Positions 32,916-43,291 of a stretch of 64,000 nucleotides of DNA are shown piece after piece. The notes beneath the pieces were generated by a model. It was given only the letters and a program-made list of their open reading frames with translations. It was not told where the DNA came from and ran no database searches. Origin of the DNA: Triplophysa rosa (lineage: Eukaryota > Chordata > Actinopteri > Cypriniformes > Nemacheilidae); the NCBI RefSeq assembly GCF_024868665.1, contig NC_079896.1, positions 14,846,029 through 14,910,028 on the forward strand, in the 5' to 3' direction. The translations under genes and the position numbers were made by a program. Positions within the stretch are counted from its first letter, which is position 1; each line of letters opens with the position of its first letter.

Positions 32916-34412
32916 CCAAATGAGCTGGACTGCGCGAGGGTGGAGTCGCCACTCTCCGCGAGGCGTAGACTGACGAGAGAGCTGTCTGGTTCAGGTCGCC
33001 TGGGATATACGTGGCACGCAGGGAGCGGGTCACCTGTTGACGCCACCGGAGGAGGCGTCGGGCAAGTCGTGTTAACTGCAGAGAGCGAACGCCACCCTGA
33101 CGATATACGCTACTTCAGTAGTGCTGTCTGGCCGGACCAGCACGTGCTTGCCCTGCACGAGAGGCTGCAGCCTCTTCAATGCAAGTAGCACAGCCCACAA
33201 CTCAAGGCAATTGATATGCCAGCGCAGGCGGGGGCCCGTCCAAAGCCCCGACACTGCGTGCCCGTTGCACACTGCACCCCAACCCTGCAGGGAGGCGTCT
33301 GTTGTCACCACGACATGCCTCGTAACCTGCCCTAGGGGTACCCCTGCCCGAAGGAAGGCCATGGAAGACCACGGGGTTAGGGTGCGTCGGCAGCGAGGCG
33401 TAATCACCATCTGCCTGCTGCCGGTGTGCCACGCTCCCCAAGGAACTCGACTCAGGAGCCAGTGTTGAAGCGGCCTCATGTGCATCAACCCGAGGGGTAT
33501 CACCGCCGCCGAGGATGCCATGTGTCCCAGGAGCCTCTGAAATAGTTTCAGGGGAACCGCCGACTGCGTGAAATGATCCAGGCAGTTCAACACCGACTGG
33601 GCGCATACTGCGGACAGTCGCGCTGACATGGTGACAGAGTTGAGTTCCATACCAAGATAGAGGATGCTCTGCAAAGGGGAGAGCATGCTCTTCTCTCGGT
33701 TGACCTGTAGTCCCAATCGATCTAGGTGCCGGAGCACCAGGTCCCTGTGTGCACACAACAGATCTCGCGAGTGAGCCAAGATAAGCCAGTCGTCGAGATA
33801 GTTGAGTACCCGCACACCTCTCCCCCTGAGGGGAGAGAGGGCGGCCTCCACGATCTTCGTAAAGACTCGTGGAGACAGAGACAGACCGAAGGGGAGGACT
33901 CTGTACTGATATGCCCGACCCTCGAAAGCGAACCGTAGGAACGGGCGATGACGAGGGAGAATCGAGACATGAAAGTAAGCGTCCTTCAGGTCGATTGCCA
34001 TGAACCAATCCTGACATCTGACGGATGCCAGGATGCGCTTCTGCGTGAGCATCCTGAACAGCAGCTTGTGCAGGTGCCTGTTCAGGGTACGCAGATCTAG
34101 GATGGGGCGCACCCCCCCGCCTTTTTTGGGGACGATGAAGTAAGGGCTGTAAAACCCCTTGGACATCTCGGCTAAGGGGACGGACTCGATCGCACCCTTA
34201 GCCAGAAGGGTGGCGACCTCGCTCCGTAGTACGGGAGCATCCCGGCCTCTGACCGAGGTGAGGAGGATGCCCCGAAACTTGGGCGGGTTTCTGGCGAACT
34301 GGATCGCGTAGCCGAGACGGATCGTCCTTATTAGCCACCGTGATGGTGTGGGAAGCTCGAGCCAAGCTCCCAGGGACCGTGACAGGGGCACTAAGGGAAC
34401 GATCTGCTTCAT
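32540..34412 (-). pseudogene. DIRS reverse transcriptase-RNase H, frameshifted
   Basis: From ATG at 34412 a 446-codon frame carries the RT: SPYFIVPKKGGG and RPILDLRTLN (residues 89-110), motif A FMAIDLKDAYFH (D141), motif B LPFGLSLSP (173-181), motif C YLDD (205-208). RNase H follows: TDASLQGWGA (D372), CLELWAVLLAL (E404), VRPDS (D429). The frame ends early at 33072 through a frameshift. Remaining parts are spread over other frames: a segment with RSLRATYIPGDLNQ near 33000 (a short deletion removes the following aspartate region), EWRLHP and VQFGQAQVDLFASP near 32900, and a C-terminal frame 33046-32540 with TEGPLGTDALAHSW, KYAFPPVSLIAQTL and WNLHVWPLDG. The RT core is intact and alignable; the protein as a whole is not made in one piece. 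Confidence 0.92.
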
Positions 34413-34793
34413 CGACCCCCCGGGGGGTGGTTCGATGGCTGGCAGTGCGGGTCTCTCGCCGGGGGCGGGCCCCCGGGAAGAAGACTGGCTCTGCTGGTTT
34501 GCCTGCCTGGCGATGCAGGCCCCCGCACCGTCGATTTGAGAGTGCTGAGGGCTGCAAAATACATTCGATGTTGCGCCTCGCCAAGACGCAACGTCGAGTG
34601 GCCGAACACCGTCTGACAGAGGGTGAGAGCGGCTGTGAAGAACACCCAGGGAGATAGGAAACTCTTTTCGTGAAAAAGTGGGCGCTAGGCCCCCGTGGGT
34701 AGGAACGGGGCAGGAACCGTCCCGGATCGACCGTCCAGCGATGTCATGGCTGGATACAGGCCCGATGATGTTAACCTCCCTGGGGTCTTCCCG
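34413..34793 (-). other. Spacer between DIRS gag and RT
   Basis: GC-rich sequence (many G/C runs) with overlapping chance frames. The part near 34590-34640 corresponds to 13775-13825 of the short DIRS derivative, which fixes how far that copy extends. Confidence 0.6.
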
Positions 34794-36252
34794 TCAGGAA
34801 CGCTTCTTCCTCGAAGGTTGTTTACGGGGTGGTGGTCTCCCCTTCGCCGCCCTTTTCCGGGATGCCGCCTGGGTAGGGAGCGACGGAACCGGAGCTGGCT
34901 TCGAAGGGGGCCGGGGCTGCTGGGAAGCAGAGGCCGCACGGGAACTCGAAGGCCTACGGGCGGCCGAGTCTCGGCGGGGAAGAATATGGCTAATCGCCTC
35001 CGTCTGCTTCTTCACCGTCGAGAACTGCTGGGCGAAGTCCTCAACAGTGTCACCAAACAGCCCACCCTGCGCAATGGGCGCGTCGAGAAAGCGGACTTTC
35101 TCGGCGTCGCTCATCTGCGCAAGGTTGAGCCAGAGATGCCTCTCCTGGACCTCCATGGTGGACATCGCCCGACCCAGGGCCCGGGCGGTCACCTTGGTCG
35201 CCCTTGGAGCGAGGTCGGTGGCGGTGCGGAGTTCCTGCATTAAACCCGGGTCGGTCTTACCCTCGTGGATCTCTTTCAACGCCTTGGCCTGATGGACCTG
35301 CAGGATGGCCATGGCGTGGAGAGAGGAGGCAGCTTGGCCCGCAGCAGTGTAGGCCTTCGACACCAGCGATGCCGAAGTCCTACACGCTTTGGACGGGAGT
35401 TTCGGTCGACCTCTCCAGGTGGACGCCGCCTGCGGGCACAGGTGCACCGCGACTGCACGTTCCACCTGGGGCACGTCGACGTAACCCCTAGCCGCCCCAC
35501 CATCGAGGGAAGAGAGAGCGACGGAACCGGTTTGACGTGTACGCGCCGAAAAGGGGGCGTTCCACGTCTTCGCCAGTTCCTCATGCACTTCCGGGAAAAA
35601 TGGAACCGGGGTTGGGCGCGGCTTGGAGTCGCGCTCAGAGCCCAAGAACCACGTATCCAACCGTGAGCGCTGGGGAGAGAGGCACCGGAGTACACTCTAA
35701 CCCAATGTACATGGCGGCCCGGGAAAGCATGGCCTACATCTCGACATCCGCCTCCTCCTGAGCTCGTCCCCCCCTAGGGGGGAGCTGCAGAGGGTCGTCG
35801 GGATCGGATGCCAGCAATTAGCTCTCCGATGCTGCGATGGACATCTCATCCTCATCACGCATCGTGTCCGACTGCGTGAAGGAGGACGCTGACGGTGTGG
35901 CACCGCCAGCTAGGGAACAATGAGGTGAGCGAGAGCGAGCGGTCCGCGAGCACTTGGCTGACGGATTAGCGCTCACAGAAATCCCCATATCACCCTCGCC
36001 GCTCGCCTTGGCGGACGGAATGACCTTAGCCATCCTCGTCACAGCCCGGGAAGCATGCGAGGTGGTGGCTGATTCTCGGGAGAAAACAGCCACCCGTGAC
36101 CGCAACGTCTCTATGACCATCTGCCCGCAGTGCGGGCAAGATGAGTCCACGAAGGCTGTCTCAGCGTATTGGACCCCCAAACACCTGACACAGACATCGT
36201 GTTTGTCCCCATCCTCGATGAGGACACCGCACCCAAGAGAACAGCGGGACAT
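34794..36252 (-). pseudogene. DIRS gag, broken by a stop and frameshifts
   Basis: ATG at 36252 follows the promoter-bearing 5' ITR. The N-terminus has zinc-binding residues C4, C8, H18, C21, C24 and then CPHC (39-42), typical of fish DIRS gag. This frame stops after residue 144 (TAA near 35818) where the short copy reads on (ASEGDLL...). A second segment, in another frame, covers the middle. A 288-codon frame (35660-34794) then has FPEVHEELAKTWNAPF, the conserved HAMAILQVHQAKAL, HEGKTDPGLMQELR, QERHLWLNLAQMS, GGLFGDTVEDFAQQ, and a basic serine/proline-rich tail ending KKRS. Gag forms the RNA particle in the cytoplasm. The disruption is old enough for several indels but protein similarity remains clear. 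Confidence 0.85.
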
Positions 36253-36439
36253 GCCACGCTGGAGAAATTTAACTCTTTTTAGAACACAGATGGTGAGTCA
36301 CCGTCTGCAGGCTAGAACACCTCTGGAACCGCCGAGACGCCCAGGGCAAGTCGCTGGAGGAAGGGACAGTCCGCTGCACCACGTCGTAGAACCGGCAATG
36401 TAGAGAATTTGCTAAGCAGCAAGAGAAGCTCTTCATAAC

Positions 36440-36642
36440 CGAAGGCTCCGAAGAACAAAAGGTGAATGAATGATGCATGCTGTCTCCCTTTTATACCCGG
36501 ACGTCCGGGGCGGAGTCCGGCATGCAAATTTCATTTGCCAATTTTCATTGGCCTTTTCTAAGCAGTCGGAAACGATTGGTTCTCAGGGACGAACCCCATC
36601 TGTCGGTTCGACACAACGTCGAGAGACCGACAGAAAGGGAAC
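36440..36642 (-). repeat. 5' inverted terminal repeat of the DIRS element
   Basis: On minus it starts GTTCCCTTTCTGTCGG; from about 36620 inward it is the inverse of the left ITR. Its promoter module is listed separately. Confidence 0.85.
36489..36551 (-). promoter_or_regulatory. DIRS coding-strand promoter module
   Basis: On minus, in order: CCAATGAAAATTGG (36551-36538), octamer ATTTGCAT (36529-36522), palindrome CCGGACGTCCGG (36508-36497), TATAAAA (36495-36489). Same order and spacing as at 12858-12920, lying ~240 bp upstream of the gag ATG (36252). Confidence 0.65.
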
Positions 36643-37055
36643 CCAATTGCAGGCAGGCGGGGTTGAAGGGGTTAAAAAGGATTTTAAAGAAACAAAACTA
36701 AGACAAAACAAAAACCCTCGATGGGGGACAAACACAATAACCAAATGCTTTAAAAAAAAAAAAAGACAAAGAAAACCTTCCCGCTGGGGCAAACCAGAAA
36801 CTGGGACAAAACAGAAACTAAGGCAAAACTACATAAACTTACTTTTGGTGACAGATGCAAGAACGCGGCAAACCAAGGACGCATAAACACGAGGTAACAA
36901 ACACAACGAAAGAGCACAGGATAAAGAAACATGAGGGCATTTATAGGTAAGACAAACGAAGGATAATTAACGAGGGCAGGTGGGAAACATTTGACAAGGC
37001 AAGCAATACATGAGACGAGAGGGGTGGGGCCAATGACAAGACACTGGAGAGAACG

Positions 37056-37084
37056 CATATTATTGTCAAAAGGACAATAATATG
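37056..37084. repeat. 12-bp perfect hairpin inside the solo LTR
   Basis: CATATTATTGTC (37056-37067), loop AAAAG, GACAATAATATG (37073-37084). Confidence 0.85.
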
Positions 37085-37111
37085 TTTCTCTCCACACATA
37101 ACCAAAGACTT

Positions 37112-37169
37112 TGTCATGGCTCTGCCAAAGGACCAAGAAAACAAGACTAAAGGAGGCAGAACCATGACA
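37112..37169. repeat. Inverted repeat at the LTR 5' end
   Basis: TGTCATGGCTCTGCC (37112-37126) is inverted, with one mismatch, as GGCAGAACCATGACA (37155-37169), so the outermost 15 bp of the LTR can pair with an internal copy. Confidence 0.8.
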
Positions 37170-37174
37170 TATAC
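37170..37174. repeat. Target duplication TATAC (right) of the solo LTR
   Basis: Partner of 30440-30444. Confidence 0.85.
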
Positions 37175-37519
37175 ACATACAGTAAACAGAAGGTTTCTCA
37201 ACGGGTTTTATCTAGACACAAAGCTCAGGCTTCTGGTCCTTCTTTTAGTAAATAATGTGTTTTTTATAGTTGTTAATTAATTAAATGACCCTTGTTTGGC
37301 TTTAACGGCTACATTTGCACCAGCTGGTACATACTTCACAATACCTGATGATTCATGTTACTCCAGCATGATCTGGAATGTTCCAAGCTTTATGCTTAAT
37401 GCTTTACGGACAACACAAGCATGGAAATCTGACTTTTTGTTTTTGGATACACAGCTAACATGATACATGTCACAAATTTGATTTGATTTTGTAGTAATAA
37501 AATAATAATTATTGTATTG

Positions 37520-37759
37520 TCCGGTTTCACAGATAAACCTGAAGGCTAATCCCAGACTAAATGAATGTTTGAGCAGTCTTAACTGAAAATAACTCACCTT
37601 AAAACATCTTAAAGTATGTCAGTGCCATTGTTTTGTCTCAAGATGCACACCAGTAATGTTTTTTACTAAAGAATTTTTATAAAAGTAGTTTAAATATCCT
37701 AATTTAACTAAGGGTTAGTCCGGGTTTAAAGCCCTAAGCCCTATCTGTGAAACCGGGCC
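37520..37759. mobile_element. MITE with CCGGTTTCACAGATA inverted ends
   Basis: 15-bp perfect inverted ends: CCGGTTTCACAGATA (37522-37536) and TATCTGTGAAACCGG (37742-37756). About 240 bp, no protein. A second, more diverged copy of the interior lies at 56769-56958. The target duplication is not clear. Confidence 0.75.
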
Positions 37760-40700
37760 TATATCTATTTTACTTTTTTACTATTCTATTACTATTAGAT
37801 TTTGTATTGCAAATTTTCTTTGTAGAATTTAGTCCCCCACTGTCTGTGTGAGAGACAAATGTACCATTTAAAATAAATAGAACAAACAAATGGAAGATGG
37901 TTGTTTAAATATTGCAAATGAGCTGCAAAGCGTCATAACAGGCCAAACAGGCTATGGCAGTTTTGTTGATCTAGACGGAACAGTATTAAGAGTCATCCAT
38001 TAAACATAAACATCCCCAACAGCCAAAGCTTAAATACATGGGAGGGCTGGGTCATGGGCTCTGAGAGACAGGGCAGAGGGGGGGAAGGTTTACTCAGACT
38101 CTTTTAATGTGCTGTGGCTCTACTTAAACATTGTTTTGAGCTCAATGCATCTAGATTAGTGCCACAGGGGAAAGCCTCAGGCTATCCCTATAATGAGAGT
38201 TAGAAAATGTCACGTTTTCATTTTCATTATGGGGCCATTTTAGAGGACGAGCATAAAGGAGTATCTCAAGAGAGTGTGTGGAAACAATTTAGTTCTTATT
38301 GTGTTAAAAAACATTTAAGAGATATTTGTTTTTTTTTTCTTTGTGTTTGTTTGGTTTTATGCGACCATAATTACATAATTTTATAGCATTTTCTGAAATG
38401 TTTGGTCAATGTAAAGATGAAGTTAAACTTTAATGTTGCAATCTATAATCGGTTCTCATTGATACCTCTGCCCTTAATTTGTCCTTCAATGTTTCTGAAG
38501 ATTTTAGCTTTGTCCTCACTCATGCCCGTCTGGCCATCCTGGGACCTATTCATTATGTTCTTAAATGTTTTAAAGTGTGCATAATTGATCCTCCCTAATA
38601 AGACCTCATTGATTTATGGCAGTCTTAACCGCTGACGGTACTTTAAAAATTCATAATAACTGTAGGTGCCTGGTCACAATCCATTAGCTGCTCCTGGCAC
38701 CCTAGAACTTCCATTGATTGACCTTGTGTAGGGATTCTTGTAGAGCATGTCTATCAACTTTCCTGCTACCCTTTTAACAGTGCGGCAAGAGTTATGTTTC
38801 AGCAGTTTTCCTCGATAGCTCAGCTTTGATTTATCTCTCTCAACCTTTTGAGTTCTTTCTCTCTCTTTCTGTCTATATCTCTTTCTGGATCCCCTCTTTT
38901 GCCTTCGCTCTCTCTCTTACCCTTCAAATTGAATCCCTTACTCGAAGATGATGAATAAATAAAGCATGTTCCATAAACAGCTTTCCACTATTATTTAAGC
39001 TTCCAGGGCCTCTCGCTCTGACAGTGTCCTCTCCCTGCCATCAAATTCAAGTGTGTAAATTTTCTACAAGGCTCTGAATGTTTAATGATGATTTCAGGGA
39101 ATGATGGAGTAATAGCTGAATAGTGAAGATATTAGTTTTAATATTTATATTGAGTGCTTTGAATGATTAATGTGACAGGATGTAGAAACAGAGCTGCGGG
39201 ACACATGCGCTTCACAACCAAAATGCCACTCGTTGGAAAATATTTGTTTTCTCAGTTGCAGCGACCAAACAGTGGAGGAACGCAAACGAGTGTAAGTTGA
39301 TCATTTGACAATTTCAATTTAAGTATTACACAGCTGTAAAACTGAGTCATCATGTTTTTACAAAGGGCAATAAAATGACAAGGAGGGAAAATAGAAAGTT
39401 GTTTTTATAAAGTTTTTATTACAAATTCTTTTTTGATATGAGTGAAACAATAAAGAGTACTGCTGCAGAATCTCTGTGCACATACAAACAGAAGGTTTCT
39501 CAACAGGTTTTAGACAAACAACACAAAGCTTAAACATATTATTTTGTTTTCGTAAAATAAATAGAATTTAATTAAAAAACAACAATAATAAACAAAAATC
39601 TGATCTCTAATTAGTTTTGAAATTAATTCAATGTACATATAATATGTGTCTGTTTTATAGGTGTTTATTCACAACTTTTAAGTAAAACTGAAAAATCATT
39701 TCTGGTACCACCTGAAACCTACCCAAATACCCCTGGGCTATAATACCGTGGTAAAGGAAGCACTATGCCAAACCACAAGCACATGATCAGTGTTCTAAAG
39801 TAAATAGCTTCTCCAACTGCGAACAAGACAAAAAGGTCAAATCTCCGGCTGTCACGTTGTGTTAAATGGCATCCATCCATGCTCCCTGATCTCACTTCAA
39901 TAAAACCTCAATATTACCCTGTTAGATACAATCCCACTATAATAATTCAACACATCAGCTGCTGAACTTTCACAGCAATAAGAACATTTGTTTTATCAAA
40001 GCTTTCTCAAGCTATTTTACAAAAAAAAATGCTAAGGCGAAAGGAATATTAACAAAAGAGAAAAAAATGAAATGAAATATTGTAACACACAGCATGATGA
40101 CACAAAGCGAGTTCCATTATTCAGATACAGCTTCGTTTTCTTGTGCTCAGCAGAGCGCTGGATTTTAAAGGCCAGTTTATTCTTGTGGGTATCAGACAGT
40201 GTGTTCCTGAGGGGCCTTGGTTCTTTTATGCACATTTAGTGCACTTGACTCAGTGCGCAGAAGCTCTCAGATGGAAAAGCCATGTTTAGAGCACGCCGAT
40301 CAGACATTAAAACATTGCTTTCCCATTGTTTTTAGCTACTCTTAAATGCCATCTTACTCTCCCGAGTCTGCAGAGCCCTCGTCAAGCCGCGCTCGTGTGT
40401 TCTTGAGGATACGTCGCTTGAAAAGAAGTTTTATTTCCTATTTTTTCCACCTGGGAAAGGATGGGGGTGGTTTTAGGTAAACAGAGTTGCTGGTCAGGCT
40501 GTCATGTGTCTTCTAGCCATTGCTGAGAGATTGAGTGAGGTACAGGTCGAGACAGACGGGGTCAGATGCATTGAGAGAAACAGTGATTCATACTATTTCA
40601 TATTGGAATATTGTGAGGTTCATCTCAACAGATACATATGATAGATTTTGTGGGCAGAGTTGGAAAGTGAAGGGAGCAATGCAACATGAGGTGAACTGGA

Positions 40701-42365
40701 AATACTGTATGAATCTGTGGACTTTTTAACATTTTTCACACCGAAATCTTTGCACCTGTGGAAAATTTAAACAGTAAATTGTATTATTCTAAGCATAGAG
40801 TACTCTCTTGATGATAAAGCATCAAATTAGCCAAAATATATATTTTAAATTGTACAGCTGATGGACATTTGAATCCTGAGGTAATGGAGCTCACACTATG
40901 TCTTTGTGGTCCTGGTAAAGAAAGCTTTCTGTGCAACTATGTGACTTGACAGATGTGGATATGTTTTGATTGGCATTCGACCAATATGCTATGATGGATG
41001 TATTTTTTAAGTTCACTGAGTGAAATCGGATGGTAACATCTTCATTGCTGTATACAGGCAATGGAATTACACCAAGTAGGCCTACTCCAAGGTCATTCAG
41101 ACACAAAAATCAAGTGTGGAATGTGCTTCTAATTCTTACACAGGCACCGTGACTAGAACAGATGCTGGCGTACTCTGCTGTATGTTGATGTGTGTGTAAG
41201 TGTGTATTCTTCAGTCTTCTCCACTCTTCAGAGAGAGAGAGGTTGTTAACTCAGCCTGAGCAGCACATTAACAGGCCGCATTAGAATGAGTTTCAGGGGA
41301 TTCTGGTTGTACATGCCCTGGAATGATGATGGAGCCCATTAGCAGGAGAAATGAAGGCATCGCACAGGACGATTGAGGATGCTTCGCTTGCGTTTTCCTC
41401 ATGTCTGTCTATTCCATTCATTCTCCGCCTCTCATCCACTCTCTTCATGGCCTAACTGCTATGAAGGCCTACTGGTCCGCACAGACATGCACATATACAC
41501 TCATCCCCGTTCGGCCTTGCAGAATAAATCTCATCTTTCCCTTGCATGGGGTGGAATTTAAAGAGATGTATTATAATTTTATCACCTCCTGCCCACTAGA
41601 AAGACACCGTGTACGATTCTTGCCCTAGACGTGGGATGAAGTCTAATTACATATTCCACAGGGGGTCTGAAGGAGCCATCGACCTGCCGAGACAATTCCG
41701 ACACCATCAAAGAGCTTATCTTGTTCTTTGACTTTTTAAGTGGAATGAAGCGTAGCATGCTATGGTTTATGTATGCAGCAAAAGCATGTTTGGAAATCAT
41801 CCTTCAGATGCTGAATTTCTTACGGGGTAAATCTACTTTGAAAGGATTTGTGTAGGGAATGGAATGACCAGGCCCAAGCAGACTTTTCTCTTGTGTTCTG
41901 CACTGATTGCTGAGCTGTCTGCAGAGGTCTGCAGATGCAGATTTTGTGTGGGTTATACTTCTACTGTTGCATTGATGAATTATTTAGGTTGGATAAGAAA
42001 TAATCAAATAATCGTCATATAATAATTATAAAATAATAAATTGACCTTATAATAAGGTATTGTTAACATCAGCTAACAATGAGCAGTGCCGTTTTCCAGC
42101 ATTAATGAATCTTTGTGACATGGCTGGTTAATGCCAACACATTAACAGTTGTTCGTGTTAGTTTATTGTGCATTAAATAATGTTAACAGTTACAATAAAC
42201 CCACATGATTAAGTGGCTGTTTCCACTGAAACGGGGCGCTGACCGATCCTCAATAGTTATTCAAGGAACTTGATGGAAATGGACCTATTTCACATGAGTT
42301 TTATTTCTGTTCTTGCAAATTTTTGCAAAAGATTTGCTTCACTTTTGAACACGCTTATTTAAAGT
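37760..42365. other. Non-coding, nothing assigned apart from 39450-39530
   Basis: Unique-looking DNA. At 39450-39530 a ~80-bp stretch (gtactgctgcagaa ... aaacagaaggtttctcaac) matches the joined flanks of the solo LTR at 30409-30444 / 37175-37230. No gene seen. Confidence 0.45.
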
Positions 42366-42680
42366 TAAAGGAACAGTTCACCCCAAAATTCTGTCTTCAT
42401 TTACTAACCCTCAAGTTCAGATGAATACAGAAAAAGATATTTGGAAAAATGCTTGTAACCAAACAGTTCTTAGCCACCATTGACTACCATTGTAGGAAAC
42501 ATTTTTTATACAATTATTTGTTCTGTTTAACACAGAAGAAGATATTTTAAAGAATGTAGGAAACAGTTCTGGGGCACTTTTAACTACCATTGCCATTTTT
42601 CCTACTATGGTAGTCAACTGTTTGGTTGGAACTGTTTGGTTACAAGCATTCTTCCAAATATCTTTCTCTGTGTCAATTTC
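42366..42680. mobile_element. Fold-back MITE of the AGTTCACCC family
   Basis: Starts TTAAAGGAACAGTTCACCCC. Internal arms 42435-42468 (agatatttggaaaaatgc...) and 42630-42663 (...cttccaaatatct) are inverse copies. The right outer end is missing. A short piece of the same terminus is at 46384-46412. Very common element type in cyprinids; no protein. Confidence 0.7.
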
Positions 42681-42780
42681 AGACTATTAAGAGCCCTCCA
42701 AAATAAAACGGGACATTGGCAAACATAGTATATAAATATATTATAATAGAATGAAATCTTTGGGATTTATTAGTTGTTTG

Positions 42781-43291
42781 TTAAAGGTGCAGTTTGTAAC
42801 GATCGTTCACGATCAAAACAACAACAATGCCGTAGCTTGATGACGCTGTGAAAGAGCGTGGAATGATGGGATCTGTTGTCTTCAACTCCACCGCTGATGG
42901 CCATCAATCAGACGGGAATGAGAAATCATGTTAGCAGATGAGGTAAAGTTTTATAATTGTTGCGAATAATTGTGGTCCTTAAATAAGTGACTGCCCGAAA
43001 CAAGTCAGCGGCTTGCTAGACGCTAGACACTACTTCCGCATTTGTCCACGACACTGTTATCATGTGGTTTCTACGTCAGTAAAGGCGGAAACAAAAGGGA
43101 ACGCGGATATGACGCCATTGACAGGCGACTGCACAGCCCCGTGTCACCGTTTAGAATGCGATTTTCTCACGATTTACAAGTAGTTGGAAACATTTGAGAT
43201 ATTGTAAGAACTCAGCTGAACACAATATATAACACTAGCTTACTGGTTTTTGGATATTTTACTGCAAAATTGTTACAAACTGCAACTTTAA
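42781..43291. mobile_element. TTAA-bounded non-autonomous transposon (511 bp), both ends intact
   Basis: Ends TTAAAGGTGCAGTTTGTAAC and, inverted, TTAAAGTTGCAGTTTGTAAC (one mismatch in 20). TTAA on both sides fits piggyBac or Kolobok target choice. No coding capacity. Confidence 0.8.

Larger units (their letters stand above)
30466..36642 (-). mobile_element. Near full-length DIRS-type retrotransposon (6.18 kb), ORFs broken
   Basis: Order on minus: 5' ITR (36642-36440), gag (36252-34794), RT-RNase H (34412-32540), tyrosine recombinase (overlapping, to 31541), internal complementary region (30846-30740), 3' ITR (to 30466). DIRS elements use a tyrosine recombinase rather than an integrase, have inverted terminal repeats, and make no target duplication. 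All are seen here: the insertion point in the solo LTR is at GTT with no duplication. Frameshifts in all three genes make this copy non-autonomous; the ends look intact. Confidence 0.93.
30445..37169 (-). mobile_element. Solo LTR (about 548 bp) split by a DIRS element
   Basis: Without the DIRS insertion (30466-36642) the sequence is ~548 bp, with TGT...ACA ends and TATAC duplicated on both sides. On minus it begins TGTCATGGTTCTGCCTCC and ends ATTCGTGACA, like LTRs of fish Gypsy-type elements; TATAAAT on minus lies at 36939-36945. There is no internal region, so it is a solo LTR left by LTR-LTR recombination. The DIRS sits 21 bp from its 3' end. A related unoccupied sequence lies at about 39450-39530. 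Confidence 0.8.

Noticed and set aside
34678..35292. 204-codon and 182-codon frames on plus
   Set aside because: Antisense to the conserved DIRS gag frame on minus, in GC-rich codons; no independent protein similarity.
36750..37201. 142- and 86-codon hydrophobic frames on minus
   Set aside because: They fall within the solo LTR; hydrophobic only because the LTR is T-rich.
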